Source: Acidaminobacter sp. JC074
Lineage (GTDB): Bacteria > Bacillota > Clostridia > Peptostreptococcales > Acidaminobacteraceae
Length of the DNA: 64,000 nucleotides
Reading direction: 5' to 3'
Assembly (NCBI RefSeq): GCF_022496765.1
Contig: NZ_VANV01000014.1
Span: 1 to 64,000 of the forward strand
Shown: positions 23,291 through 32,184 of the stretch, piece after piece
How the letters are laid out: the number at the start of each line of letters is the position of its first letter
Numbering within the stretch: position 1 is the first letter of the stretch
Notes under the pieces: model-generated
Database searches by the model: none
What the model saw: only the letters and a program-made list of their open reading frames with translations
Told to the model about the DNA's origin: nothing
Made by a program: the position numbers and the translations under genes

Positions 23291-24207
23291 CACTTTCTAA
23301 AGTAGTCTGCCATTTGATCAATGGAAGATGCCTTCATATCACTTTGAAACATTGGTATCTTATAGATATGTGATACATCAAAGGATTCATTGATTTCCTC
23401 TAAATATTTGGTCTCACTCAACTTTTTATTTTTCCAGAACTCGTCTTTTGATTCAGGTAAGATTCGATTAACCACCAAAGATTGAACCGGTATTTGATAC
23501 TTCTTTAAAAGCTTCACAGCCTTTTTAGTTTCTTCTATAGGCAGTCTTTCAGCATTCATTACAAAGACAAAACTCAAGCTTTTTTCATCCATCATAATAT
23601 GACGAGCTTTTTCTAAATTTTCTTTTCTCCTCATGAGAATCTTGATGATAGGATCTTGTTCTGATTCTTTACCCTTGGCTCGGTCTACCATTCTTTTTAA
23701 AGCCATTGTCTTACGGCGTTTCCTTAAAAGTGTATCCATCCATGCACCAAGCATTTCAGGCAATGATAAAAGTCTAACCGTATGACCTGTCGGTGCTGTA
23801 TCAAATATGATGTAATCATAATCAGCAGAGGTCTTATTGATGATTTCAATCATCTTGTCAAAAAGAGCTGATTCATGAGAACCTGGTGATACTCTAGCTG
23901 CATCTAATTGCTGATTCATTTCATCTAAAATAATAGGACTTACAATTTGACTCATGTTCCCCTTGATCATTTTAATGTAGTCATCTGCTTCTTTTTGTGG
24001 ATCAATTTCTAGTGCATCTAAATTGTCTCTTAAAGGCACAATTTTAGGACCAATTTTTCTTTCAAATAAATCTGATGTTGAATGGGCTGGATCTGTTGAT
24101 ACCAATAAAACTTTATGACCTTCACTGGCTCTTTTTACTGCAAATGCAGACGAGCATGAAGTTTTGCCTACGCCGCCTTTTCCACCGAAAAATAATATCT
24201 TACTCAT
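23290..24207 (-). CDS. ArsA/Get3-family ATPase
   Basis: Single-domain ArsA-type ATPase of 305 residues. The deviant P-loop is FFGGKGGVGKTS at residues 6-17, switch I contains STDPAHSTSDLFERKIG and switch II reads FDTAPTGHTVRLLSLPE. Relatives include the arsenite-pump ATPase and the eukaryotic tail-anchor targeting factor Get3. There is no arsB/arsR/arsD here, so arsenic export is not supported. I used the ATG at 24207 with AGGAG upstream, which puts the P-loop near the N-terminus. The gene directly follows a small acidic gene (24216-24491), 8 bp away, so the two are very likely partners. Confidence 0.88.
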   Translation of the reverse strand: MSKILFFGGKGGVGKTSCSSAFAVKRASEGHKVLLVSTDPAHSTSDLFERKIGPKIVPLRDNLDALEIDPQKEADDYIKMIKGNMSQIVSPIILDEMNQQLDAARVSPGSHESALFDKMIEIINKTSADYDYIIFDTAPTGHTVRLLSLPEMLGAWMDTLLRKRRKTMALKRMVDRAKGKESEQDPIIKILMRRKENLEKARHIMMDEKSLSFVFVMNAERLPIEETKKAVKLLKKYQIPVQSLVVNRILPESKDEFWKNKKLSETKYLEEINESFDVSHIYKIPMFQSDMKASSIDQMADYFRK

Positions 24208-24215
24208 ACACACTC

Positions 24216-24491
24216 CTAGGGATCCATATCTAGTGAAGCGCCTCTTGCTTCCCAAACAGATTTCTTGCTGTCCATGCGTTTCATCCAATCTTCCAACTCA
24301 TCCCCTAGGTAGGGCAAGAGTTCTAATGCATAATAGGTTGTGGGCATATCAATCCCAAGTAAATCAGAATAACATAACATCATAAACTGATCCATGGTTT
24401 CATCTGCTTCAGCTTCAATATGATGAACTGACCGTCCCTTTAAATCCAGTGCGCCTTCAAAAAAAAGCTTTATATTTTCTAGAAATGACAT
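24216..24491 (-). CDS. Small acidic helical protein paired with the ArsA-like ATPase
   Basis: Protein of 91 residues, acidic, predicted mostly helical, with no membrane segment and no motif I can assign. A methionine-rich stretch (ETMDQFMMLCYSDLLGIDMP) and one cysteine stand out. It is translated just before the ArsA-like ATPase (8-bp gap) from an ATG with AGGAG-type binding site, and is probably its dedicated partner or adaptor. A methionine-rich groove is typical of proteins that hold hydrophobic helices, but that is speculation. Confidence 0.7.
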   Translation of the reverse strand: MSFLENIKLFFEGALDLKGRSVHHIEAEADETMDQFMMLCYSDLLGIDMPTTYYALELLPYLGDELEDWMKRMDSKKSVWEARGASLDMDP

Positions 24492-24510
24492 AATAACTCC
24501 TTAGAAAATG

Positions 24511-24533
24511 AAGCATAGGCATAGCCTATGCTT
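24511..24533. terminator. Hairpin after the CstA gene
   Basis: AAGCATAGGC-ATA-GCCTATGCTT is a perfect 10-bp stem between the cstA stop and the small gene upstream of arsA. The T-run is short. Confidence 0.7.
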
Positions 24534-24557
24534 TTGTTAAACTTATTATACTTGTTA

Positions 24558-26171
24558 TTAACCAACTTTTCTATTCTCTAGAGAAGAAGTATTTCTAAAT
24601 GCCTTAAATGCTTGTACAATCAATACGATTGCTAAAACAAACAATGCAACAGAGAAGAATAAAAGTACATAGTTGGTTAAGTTTGCTAAGATTAACTGAT
24701 AAAGTGCAGTTAATGTTACAGCGAACATAAAGAACATTGGGATTGTTGCCATTCTATGCTCTTTACCCATAGCCTTAAGCCAAACACCTAGAGCCAGTAA
24801 GGCAATCGCAGATAATAATTGGTTTGCAGAACCGAATATCGGCCAAATAGCAGTCCAACCTTTAAATGCTAACATACCACCGAATGCTACTGTAATACCA
24901 GTTGCAACAAATCTATTTGTTAAAACTTTAGTTGTTGGTGATAAAGTTTCGCCTCTTGTAGTGAATGCCTCTTGGAATATAAATCTAGCAAGACGTGTTG
25001 CTGTATCTAATGATGTTAATGCAAATGCAGAAATAGCAAGTGCTGTAAAGCTTGTACCAACTTCTGCTGGTAAACCAAATGATGACATAAAGTTACCTAA
25101 ACCAGTTGAGAAGATAGTCACTGGGTTAGCTAGTTCAGCAGCCTTATCAGCTGAAATATATGCAACAGTAATAAGTGCGATAACTGCTAATACACCTTCA
25201 ATTAACATAGAACCATAACCAACTAGTTTTATATCTTTTTCACTGTCTAACTGCTTAGAAGTTGTACCAGAACCAACTAATGAGTGGAAACCTGAAATTG
25301 CACCACATGCTACAATAACAAATAGCATAGGGAACATTGCCTTACCACCAACATTAAATGCTACAACTGGTGCTAACTCCATACTTGGATTGGCAATAAA
25401 GATACCGACTAAGCCACCAATTAACATAGCATACAATAAGAATGAGTTTAAGTAATCTCTAGGCTGTAATAAGATCCATACTGGCGTAACACTTGCCACG
25501 AAGATATAACCTAATAGAATAAACATCCATGCTTCTTTTGATAATGCAAGTGGGAACATGTTACCTAACCAAATACATACAACCAATAAGATAACACCAA
25601 TAACAGAACCAACTGTTAAGCTCACACCTCTTCTGTATACGAAGATACCAAAACCTACTGCAATTGCAATAAATAATACTGAAGCTGTTGCTGCCTCAGG
25701 TACACTTACAAAAGTACCTGCAACAATATTTGTAAATGCTGCAACAACTAATAGTAATGTTAACCATGAGAAAACTGAGAATAACTTTTTACCTGAAGAA
25801 CCGATATTTTCACCGATAACTTCACCTAAAGATCTACCATCGTGACGAACTGATGCAAATAATGCACCCATATCATGTACACCACCAAAGAAGATTGATC
25901 CGATTAGGATCCATAAGAATACTGGTACCCAACCAAAGATTGCTGCACCAATTGGACCTACAATTGGTCCAGCTCCTGCAATTGATGAGAAATGATGCCC
26001 CAACAAGACTGGTGCTTTTGCCGGTAAATAATCTACACCGTCATTAAGCGTATGCGCTGGTGTTTTTCTGTTGACATCAATGCCCCATTTCTTTGCCAAG
26101 AATGCACCATAGGTTGCATATGCTGCTAAAAAAACAACAACTGCGATTAAAACCAAAAACATTGCACTCAT
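24558..26171 (-). CDS. cstA: CstA family pyruvate/peptide transporter
   Basis: Polytopic protein of 537 residues with some 14-16 helices and CstA-family segments: KWGIDVNRKTPAHTLNDGVDY near the N-terminus, HHFSSIAGAGPIVGP and VHDMGALFASVRHDGRS. E. coli members (CstA, BtsT) import pyruvate or peptides on carbon starvation. The ATG at 26171 has GGGAGGT upstream. The operon begins with a 169-ish-residue unknown gene (26197-26691), preceded in turn by a LytTR/LytS system. This matches the E. coli arrangement in which the LytS/LytTR pair BtsS/BtsR controls BtsT. Confidence 0.9.
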   Translation of the reverse strand: MSAMFLVLIAVVVFLAAYATYGAFLAKKWGIDVNRKTPAHTLNDGVDYLPAKAPVLLGHHFSSIAGAGPIVGPIGAAIFGWVPVFLWILIGSIFFGGVHDMGALFASVRHDGRSLGEVIGENIGSSGKKLFSVFSWLTLLLVVAAFTNIVAGTFVSVPEAATASVLFIAIAVGFGIFVYRRGVSLTVGSVIGVILLVVCIWLGNMFPLALSKEAWMFILLGYIFVASVTPVWILLQPRDYLNSFLLYAMLIGGLVGIFIANPSMELAPVVAFNVGGKAMFPMLFVIVACGAISGFHSLVGSGTTSKQLDSEKDIKLVGYGSMLIEGVLAVIALITVAYISADKAAELANPVTIFSTGLGNFMSSFGLPAEVGTSFTALAISAFALTSLDTATRLARFIFQEAFTTRGETLSPTTKVLTNRFVATGITVAFGGMLAFKGWTAIWPIFGSANQLLSAIALLALGVWLKAMGKEHRMATIPMFFMFAVTLTALYQLILANLTNYVLLFFSVALFVLAIVLIVQAFKAFRNTSSLENRKVG

Positions 26172-26196
26172 ATTATTACCTCCCAATAATATATAA

Positions 26197-26691
26197 TTAG
26201 TTCATAATAAACCTTTGAAGATCTGGTCTTCCAAGTTTATTAGTTATCCCGTCCTTTTGAACAGGATCAATTAACATAATTTTGGTGTTTACCCACCCCT
26301 TTAAGCCTAATGAAAAACTCTTATAGTACTTAAACTTTTCAATTCTCTTTTTCGTTTTTTCATCTGGCATAGGCCCTTCTAAGATAAACGTTAAAACACT
26401 TGACATATGCTCATCATCTTTATTCACGATCTGGTCTAAGTTATCTCTTATAAAGTCTTTAATCCAAGTTAAATCATCTGAAGTAATTTCACGATCTATT
26501 TTCTTGTGGAAAATATACTCATTACTTGTAAATGCATAGACTTCTACATTCTTAAGAAGCATGTATTTTGCATTTCTCTGATTAAATGTGGCAAATAAAT
26601 CAAACTTCTCACGACCCAGTTCATAATTTTCTTCGATATCAAAGTAAGCTTCTAAGCTTCCTTTGAGATATTCTCTATATCCAAGCATAAA
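26197..26691 (-). CDS. Unknown soluble protein upstream of cstA
   Basis: Protein of 164 residues beginning MLGYREYLKGSLEAYFDIEE. I do not recognise a domain: it is predicted alpha/beta, soluble, without signal peptide. It is the first gene of the cstA unit (26 bp gap), with AAAGGAG before its ATG at 26691. The LytTR/LytS genes lie upstream on the same strand. Conserved linkage with CstA-type transporters would suggest a regulatory or accessory role. Confidence 0.75.
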   Translation of the reverse strand, partial: FMLGYREYLKGSLEAYFDIEENYELGREKFDLFATFNQRNAKYMLLKNVEVYAFTSNEYIFHKKIDREITSDDLTWIKDFIRDNLDQIVNKDDEHMSSVLTFILEGPMPDEKTKKRIEKFKYYKSFSLGLKGWVNTKIMLIDPVQKDGITNKLGRPDLQRFIMN

Positions 26692-26797
26692 AAAATCTCC
26701 TTTCAAGACTACTTAAATTATAGTCTTAAAAAGAGAAATATTAAGAAATTATAAACTCAGATACCCATATTGGTGACTTAGTTGCACAAAATGAGGA

Positions 26798-27550
26798 TTA
26801 AATTATGTTCATGAGGTCTTTAAAATTTTGAACGTAGTTTCTTGATATAGGAATCTTCTCCTCTATACCTTCTAGATCTACTTGGTAAGTCCTGTTAAAC
26901 CAAGGTTCAATATGGGTGATAAAGGATACATTAATCAAATAAGATCTGTGACATCTAAAGAAATTACCATCAAATAACTTCTTCTCAAACTCTTGAAGTG
27001 TTGAGGAAGAAATATATTCATCATTTCTCGTTTTGACCATAGCTCCTTTATTTTCAGCCTTTACATAGATGATATCTTCAAACTTCACAGGAACAATCTT
27101 ACCGTTTTTATGAAAACAAACATGCTCTTTCTTGTCTTTATTCAGCTGCAAAAGCAGTTGACCGATTTTATTTTCATAGTTCAGTTCATCTACATGCTGG
27201 ACAATCCGATCAAGACTGGCTTGTAATCTTTCATCAGAAACAGGTTTCAAAAGATAATCAACCGCATTGAGTTCAAAGGCCTTTATGGCGTGATCATCAT
27301 AGGCTGTCACAAATACAACATGACAGGCTACACCATGCTCAACTAAGGCTTCAACGACTTGAATGCCATTCATAATAGGCATATTGATATCGATAAAGAG
27401 CACATCGAAATCCAATGACTTAACTGCTTCTAAAAGTTTCTTGCCATTATCATATGACTCAACTATATCAAATCTATAGTCCTTAGATATTAAATATGAG
27501 AGCTCATCACGAGCTGGTTTTTCATCATCAACGATGATACATTTGATCAT
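26798..27550 (-). CDS. LytTR-type response regulator
   Basis: Protein of 250 residues: receiver domain with phospho-acceptor D54 in LFIDINMPIMNG and K in LLKPV, then a LytTR DNA-binding domain (about 140-250) with FRCHRSYLINVSFI, a hallmark of the family. It overlaps the LytS kinase gene by 4 bp (ATGA), so it is co-translated. The likely target is the promoter of the 26691/cstA unit just downstream, by analogy with BtsR-btsT and with Firmicute pyruvate systems. Confidence 0.93.
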   Translation of the reverse strand: MIKCIIVDDEKPARDELSYLISKDYRFDIVESYDNGKKLLEAVKSLDFDVLFIDINMPIMNGIQVVEALVEHGVACHVVFVTAYDDHAIKAFELNAVDYLLKPVSDERLQASLDRIVQHVDELNYENKIGQLLLQLNKDKKEHVCFHKNGKIVPVKFEDIIYVKAENKGAMVKTRNDEYISSSTLQEFEKKLFDGNFFRCHRSYLINVSFITHIEPWFNRTYQVDLEGIEEKIPISRNYVQNFKDLMNII

Positions 27551-29217
27551 ACACTCACCTCACCAATACTTACCATCACCTTAGTGCCATTGTTCTTTTC
27601 AGATTCTATATCAAACTCATAATCATGACCATAGATGACCTTAAGTCTTTTCTCCACATTCATAAGGCCGATCGAATCATCATTGATTTTGCCATCCATG
27701 CCGACACCATCATCTTCAACTTCTATACGCAAGAACTTGTCTTTTTCATAAACCCTAATATGAATGGTTCCAGTGGATTCTTTAGGAAAAATCCCATGTT
27801 TAACTGCGTTTTCTACAAGTGGCTGAACCAATAAAGGCGGTACCTTTCTTTCTATTTCTTGATCCACTTCATAGATGATTTGAAGTTTGTCACCAAACCT
27901 TGCTTTCTCAATTTTTAAGTAAGCTTCTATATGTTTCAGTTCATCTTTAATAGGAATCATATCCTTGTTAAACTGCATGTTGTTTCTATAATAATCCCCT
28001 AAATGAATCATCAGTTCACGGGCCTGATCTGGATCAGTTCTTATCAATGAAACAATGGTGTTAATAGCATTAAATAAAAAGTGGGGATTGATTTGAGCTT
28101 GTAAGGCATTGAGCTCAGCCTTGTCTCTTAAACTCTTTTCTTCTTCTATTTGACTGAGTTCAAGTTGCGTTGAAAACAAGTTGGCAAGTCCTATCGCCAA
28201 TTCCTCATCTACCCTCTTGATGTCATTTTCCTTATCTTTATAAAGTTTTAAAGTACCAACGGTCTTTTGCTTTAGCTTAAGTGGTACAAGTATTGCACTT
28301 TTAAGATTATGTTTCGAATAAAACTCATTAATGGCATGAACATTTTGATTGATTAATGGCTCTCCAGTCATAAGTACATGCCTGGTCATATCAGTTTCAA
28401 TGTTCTCACCAACTCTTTTATGGTCATTTCCCATACCCGTATGGGCCAGTATGCTGACTTCATCTGTCATGGCTACAGCAGAAAAATCAGTCATCTCCAA
28501 GATAATGTCGGTTATGGCTATAGCCGCTTCTGAAGTTAAACCCATCCTAAAAAACTGTGATGTTCGATCTGCAATCCTTAAAGTCTGCTCGGCTCTAAAG
28601 GCTGCTTCTGAATCCTGTAGTTGTTTGATATTTTGTGTAATGGCTATAAAGACTGCGATACCTATGGCATTCATAATAATCATAGGTCCACTGATAATAG
28701 ATACTAGATTTTCAGCATATGCTAGTGGTCTTACTAACAAAAGTAAAATAGCCATCTGAAGTATTTCTGCTACAGAACCTGTTAGCCATGCAAATATAAC
28801 AGGTTTTGATGTCCGCCAAAAGCGATGACTTAAATAACCTGCAAATACACCTTCTACAATAGTGGATACCGCACATGCAAAGGAAGTCATCCCACCAGGA
28901 TCAATCATATATCTATGAATGCCTGCAAAAGCACCTGCCATGGCACCAACCAAAGGGCCTCCTAACAGACCACCTACTACAACACCGATGACTCTAGTAT
29001 TGACGATTGCACCTTTAAAGGCAATACCGCTTAAAGATCCCAATATCCCCAGTCCGCCATAAAAAAGTGCCATAATGACCTTCTCACTAAAGGTCAAAGC
29101 ATCCTTTTTTACGAAGACATTTTTGAACGCACTTGTCTTAGAAAAAACAAACGCCAACATAATAATCAAACCAACTCTATTTGTAAGTTCTACAAAGAGT
29201 TCCAACAATTCATGCAT
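27547..29217 (-). CDS. LytS-type sensor histidine kinase
   Basis: Protein of 556 residues: 5TM-5TMR_LYT membrane domain (about 1-175, with GALNGSLSG-like turns such as GGLLGGPLVGAMAGAFAG), a GAF domain (about 215-345), a His_kinase domain with H379 in NPHFLFNAINT and a HATPase domain with VENAVKHGI and DDGVGM. The start at 29217 is chosen because GTGAGGT lies upstream and the membrane domain begins at once. A frame extended to 29424 would add sequence overlapping the opposite gene's promoter. Signal by analogy: pyruvate or a related carboxylate. Confidence 0.92.
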   Translation of the reverse strand: MHELLELFVELTNRVGLIIMLAFVFSKTSAFKNVFVKKDALTFSEKVIMALFYGGLGILGSLSGIAFKGAIVNTRVIGVVVGGLLGGPLVGAMAGAFAGIHRYMIDPGGMTSFACAVSTIVEGVFAGYLSHRFWRTSKPVIFAWLTGSVAEILQMAILLLLVRPLAYAENLVSIISGPMIIMNAIGIAVFIAITQNIKQLQDSEAAFRAEQTLRIADRTSQFFRMGLTSEAAIAITDIILEMTDFSAVAMTDEVSILAHTGMGNDHKRVGENIETDMTRHVLMTGEPLINQNVHAINEFYSKHNLKSAILVPLKLKQKTVGTLKLYKDKENDIKRVDEELAIGLANLFSTQLELSQIEEEKSLRDKAELNALQAQINPHFLFNAINTIVSLIRTDPDQARELMIHLGDYYRNNMQFNKDMIPIKDELKHIEAYLKIEKARFGDKLQIIYEVDQEIERKVPPLLVQPLVENAVKHGIFPKESTGTIHIRVYEKDKFLRIEVEDDGVGMDGKINDDSIGLMNVEKRLKVIYGHDYEFDIESEKNNGTKVMVSIGEVSV

Positions 29218-29343
29218 AAATACCTCACATTTTCTATATGTACTTATTGTATTATTAATCCGCATAAAATCAAAGTTTTTTTCATATTCTATCGATTTGC
29301 AAAAGTATTTCATGCTAAAATTATGATAATGAAAGGAAATATT

Positions 29344-30051
29344 ATGGGAAGATATAATCGAAGTACAGGAAAATACAATCATTCTACTAGTAGATACACC
29401 ATTAGATTGCCACGCTATAATCAAGACCCTAAATACAAGCCTGAAATCATCATTAAGCCCGAGAAAAAAATCAATAAAAAAAAGCTGTCTTCTGACTTTG
29501 CAAATTTGGCAGAAAAACTAGAAGTCACACCTGATAACTGGAATACTTCTATTGAACTGCCAGAAATTGAAGCATTTGAAGAGCTTGCAGAAATAGAAGC
29601 TTTTGTTACAAGCAAATCCGATTTCGAAGAGATAACTCTAGATGATTCTTTTCAAGTTGAAGATATAACTTTAAAAGATTCAATTCAAGTTCATGAACAG
29701 GCGAGTGATAATGAACTTAATGACATGTTCATAGAAAACCTGATTAGTGTAGAAAATGTGCCTGAAAAAAGATATGAACTTCCGAGTAAAGAAGAAAAAA
29801 AGGTTCATCAAGAACAAATTAGGCCTCTTAATCGATCTTATCAGGAAGAAACTAGGGTCTACGATGAAGAAACCATCAACCATATTCTTGAACATGACTT
29901 AGATAAGATTGTAACTACAGAACCTAAAAGAAGGGATTTTTCACCTCCAAAATATGATCCAACAGAAGATGAGTTTGATCTAGAAAAGTTAAAACCTTTT
30001 GCTGGTGTGATTGTATTTATACTATTTATCCTATTCAGAGGATGTTCTTAA
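29344..30051 (+). CDS. Tail-anchored protein of unknown function
   Basis: Protein of 235 residues. The N-terminus is basic and tyrosine-rich with a short tandem repeat (YNRSTGKYNHSTSRY), and the middle is acidic with internal near-repeats (EIEAFEELAEIEAF; EITLDDSFQVEDITLKDS). The last 20 residues form one hydrophobic helix ending FRGCS, so it would be anchored by its C-terminus with the bulk in the cytoplasm. AAAGGA precedes the ATG at 29344; an upstream frame has no binding site. It lies 10 bp before the sirtuin gene, so they form an operon. No family recognised. Confidence 0.75.
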   Translation: MGRYNRSTGKYNHSTSRYTIRLPRYNQDPKYKPEIIIKPEKKINKKKLSSDFANLAEKLEVTPDNWNTSIELPEIEAFEELAEIEAFVTSKSDFEEITLDDSFQVEDITLKDSIQVHEQASDNELNDMFIENLISVENVPEKRYELPSKEEKKVHQEQIRPLNRSYQEETRVYDEETINHILEHDLDKIVTTEPKRRDFSPPKYDPTEDEFDLEKLKPFAGVIVFILFILFRGCS

Positions 30052-30061
30052 GGAGGTAATT

Positions 30062-30808
30062 ATGAAACCTATTGAAAGATTAGCAGGTGCTTTAAAAGCA
30101 TCACCTGCAGTTGTTTTTACTGGCGCAGGTGTCAGTACCAATTCGGGTATCCCAGACTTTCGTAGTGAGACAGGATTCTATAAGAAATATCATGAAGATG
30201 ATTTGGCCATCGAAGCTTATTTCGATGATCCTGATAAGTTCTTTACAGCCTTTTGGGAGAAGTTTTCTAGTGTCTTTGATGCACAACCAAATGATAGCCA
30301 TAAGATACTTGCTGATTTAGAAAAAGCTGGCTATGTTAAGGGCATTATTACGCAAAATGTTGACCGTCTCCACCAAAAAGGTGGCTCAAAAAGAGTCATT
30401 GAGTTTCATGGTAATATATTTGATTATGACTTAATACATGTGACTGATAAGAACCGACAACTTTATAGGATTATTAATTCGGATGTTCCCGTTCATTCTA
30501 TTATGGACGGTAATCAACTGGCTTATAGGCAAGGTAAATACATATATAAGCCTCAAGTTGTTCTTTATGGAGAAGGAATTACCAAATGGTCTGAAAGTCT
30601 TTTGCTTTCAAACGCCGTCAAGACACATATCATTATCGGAACATCCTATGTGGTATCTCCCTTCAACATGATATCCTACAATAATCCTAATAAGGACCTT
30701 GAGGTTTTTGTCATCAATAAGGAACCCATTGATTATCAAGGACATGCTACCCAAATCATTGGGGATTGTTCTGAAATCCTAAGAGAATTAATGACCTACT
30801 TAAAATAA
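30062..30808 (+). CDS. Sir2-family protein lacking the zinc-ribbon cysteines
   Basis: Protein of 248 residues. NAD-binding motifs are clear: GAGVSTNSGIPDFRS near the N-terminus, TQNVDRLHQKGG and the catalytic His in EFHGN. The four zinc-binding cysteines that follow the catalytic histidine in ordinary sirtuins are absent; that region reads NIFDYDLIHVTDKNRQLY. The family motif FGE is kept as VVLYGEGI. The only cysteine in the protein is near the C-terminus. Deacylase, ADP-ribosyl-transferase or a purely NAD-hydrolysing role are all possible. AAGGAGG supports the ATG at 30062. It is second in an operon with the tail-anchored protein. Confidence 0.85.
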   Translation: MKPIERLAGALKASPAVVFTGAGVSTNSGIPDFRSETGFYKKYHEDDLAIEAYFDDPDKFFTAFWEKFSSVFDAQPNDSHKILADLEKAGYVKGIITQNVDRLHQKGGSKRVIEFHGNIFDYDLIHVTDKNRQLYRIINSDVPVHSIMDGNQLAYRQGKYIYKPQVVLYGEGITKWSESLLLSNAVKTHIIIGTSYVVSPFNMISYNNPNKDLEVFVINKEPIDYQGHATQIIGDCSEILRELMTYLK

Positions 30809-30828
30809 TGCACCTAATCAGGTGCATT
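30807..30828. terminator. Bidirectional terminator
   Basis: AATGCACCT-AATC-AGGTGCATT is a perfect 9-bp stem at the convergent ends of the sirtuin (+) and REC-GGDEF (-) genes. Confidence 0.75.
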
Positions 30829-32086
30829 ACTCAATTCTATCTTTTCCATTTCTCTTTGCAGATAAAAGATTCATATCAGCAGTCATAATCATTTGGCTGT
30901 AAGAAAAGTGCATATAGGTGGAAACACCACCACTGATTGTGACTTTTAGTCCTTCCTGTTCAAACTTAATTTCTGAAATAGCTTGTCTTATCTTATTGGC
31001 GACCTGATAACAAGCCTCTTTACTGGTATTAGGCAGTATGATTAAGAACTCCTCACCACCATATCTTCCAACTATATCAGATTCTCTAATGGTATCTTCA
31101 ATGGTTTCAGCAACCCTTCTCAAGACTTCATCACCACACTGATGACCATAGGTATCATTGACCTTCTTGAAGTAATCTAAATCCAGTAAGATAATAGACA
31201 AGTCTTCATCATAACGCTCAGACCTAATGCATTCCTCTTCTAATCGATGAATGATGTATTTATGATTGAATACCTGGGTTAAGCCATCTGTTATAGAAAC
31301 CTTTAGCAGCTTCTCATTGGTCTCCTCTAATTCTTTCATCAAGATGTGTTGCTTGATATGATTTTTAATCCTTACTAAAAAGGTGTTTGCATCAAATGGT
31401 TTCACAATAAAATCATCTGCGCCTGAATTTAAGATATGAGAGATGGTCTTAAAGTTAGAAGTTGATGAAATCATAATGATGATATTATCCTTCTCAACGG
31501 ACTTTAACTCACTGATTAAAGCTTCACCAGTCGTTTCAGGTAGTACCAGGTCTATAATATATATATCATAGTCTCTATCACTTTCTAATAAAGAGCTGGC
31601 ATCTAGAAAATAATCTACATTGGTCACCTTATTAAGTTCAAATATGTTCTGAATGATTTTAACTGTTAAAATAGAATCATCAATGACTGCCACCTTAAGT
31701 GATTTCATAGTCACAAGCAGATCTTCATTTAATTGAATGGCATTGATATAGGTCTTTAACCTATTATGATTGAAGTTCTTTTTAAGCTGATAGTCTACAA
31801 CACCAAGATTAAAAAGCTTCTTTCTAATCTCGAGATTATCATATGATGTCAATACAACAATAGGTGTCATAGAATTTTTTGAGTCAGCTATTAATTCAAT
31901 AAGACCTTCTCCATCTAAATCATCCAGTTCAAGACCTGTGATCAAGAGATCGATTTTCTCCTTTTCTAAAATATCAAAAGTCTCCTTTACACCAGTTGAT
32001 TCTAGATACTCATGACCTAATGATTCTATGATATCTCTCGATGCTTTTCTAATCATCTTACTATGTTCAACATGTAATATTTTCAT
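30827..32086 (-). CDS. REC-REC-GGDEF response regulator (PleD-like)
   Basis: Protein of 419 residues with two receiver domains (about 1-120 and 130-250) and a C-terminal GGDEF domain. GGEEF is at 343-347 and the I-site RESD nine residues earlier. The second receiver carries a candidate phospho-acceptor D in IYIIDLVLPETTGE; the first is degenerate around LLITGLELDDLDG, where the usual phospho-Asp is a Gly. This is the PleD architecture: one functional receiver and one adaptor receiver driving dimerisation and c-di-GMP synthesis. No kinase gene is adjacent. Start at 32086 follows GGAGGT. Confidence 0.9.
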   Translation of the reverse strand: MKILHVEHSKMIRKASRDIIESLGHEYLESTGVKETFDILEKEKIDLLITGLELDDLDGEGLIELIADSKNSMTPIVVLTSYDNLEIRKKLFNLGVVDYQLKKNFNHNRLKTYINAIQLNEDLLVTMKSLKVAVIDDSILTVKIIQNIFELNKVTNVDYFLDASSLLESDRDYDIYIIDLVLPETTGEALISELKSVEKDNIIIMISSTSNFKTISHILNSGADDFIVKPFDANTFLVRIKNHIKQHILMKELEETNEKLLKVSITDGLTQVFNHKYIIHRLEEECIRSERYDEDLSIILLDLDYFKKVNDTYGHQCGDEVLRRVAETIEDTIRESDIVGRYGGEEFLIILPNTSKEACYQVANKIRQAISEIKFEQEGLKVTISGGVSTYMHFSYSQMIMTADMNLLSAKRNGKDRIE

Positions 32087-32184
32087 ACAGACCTCCACAT
32101 TTATATATGCCCGTTTTTTCGAGATTTATGCAAAATTCATACGGTTCATAACCTTTTTATGATACAATCTAGTCAGGAGGTAAT

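Noticed and set aside
23290-24207. Arsenite efflux ATPase assignment
   Set aside because: The family match is to ArsA/Get3 in general; no arsB, arsD, arsR or arsC gene is nearby.
29320-29336. TTATGATAATGAAA as another Fur box
   Set aside because: Only one half-site matches; more likely a -10 region for the gene at 29344.
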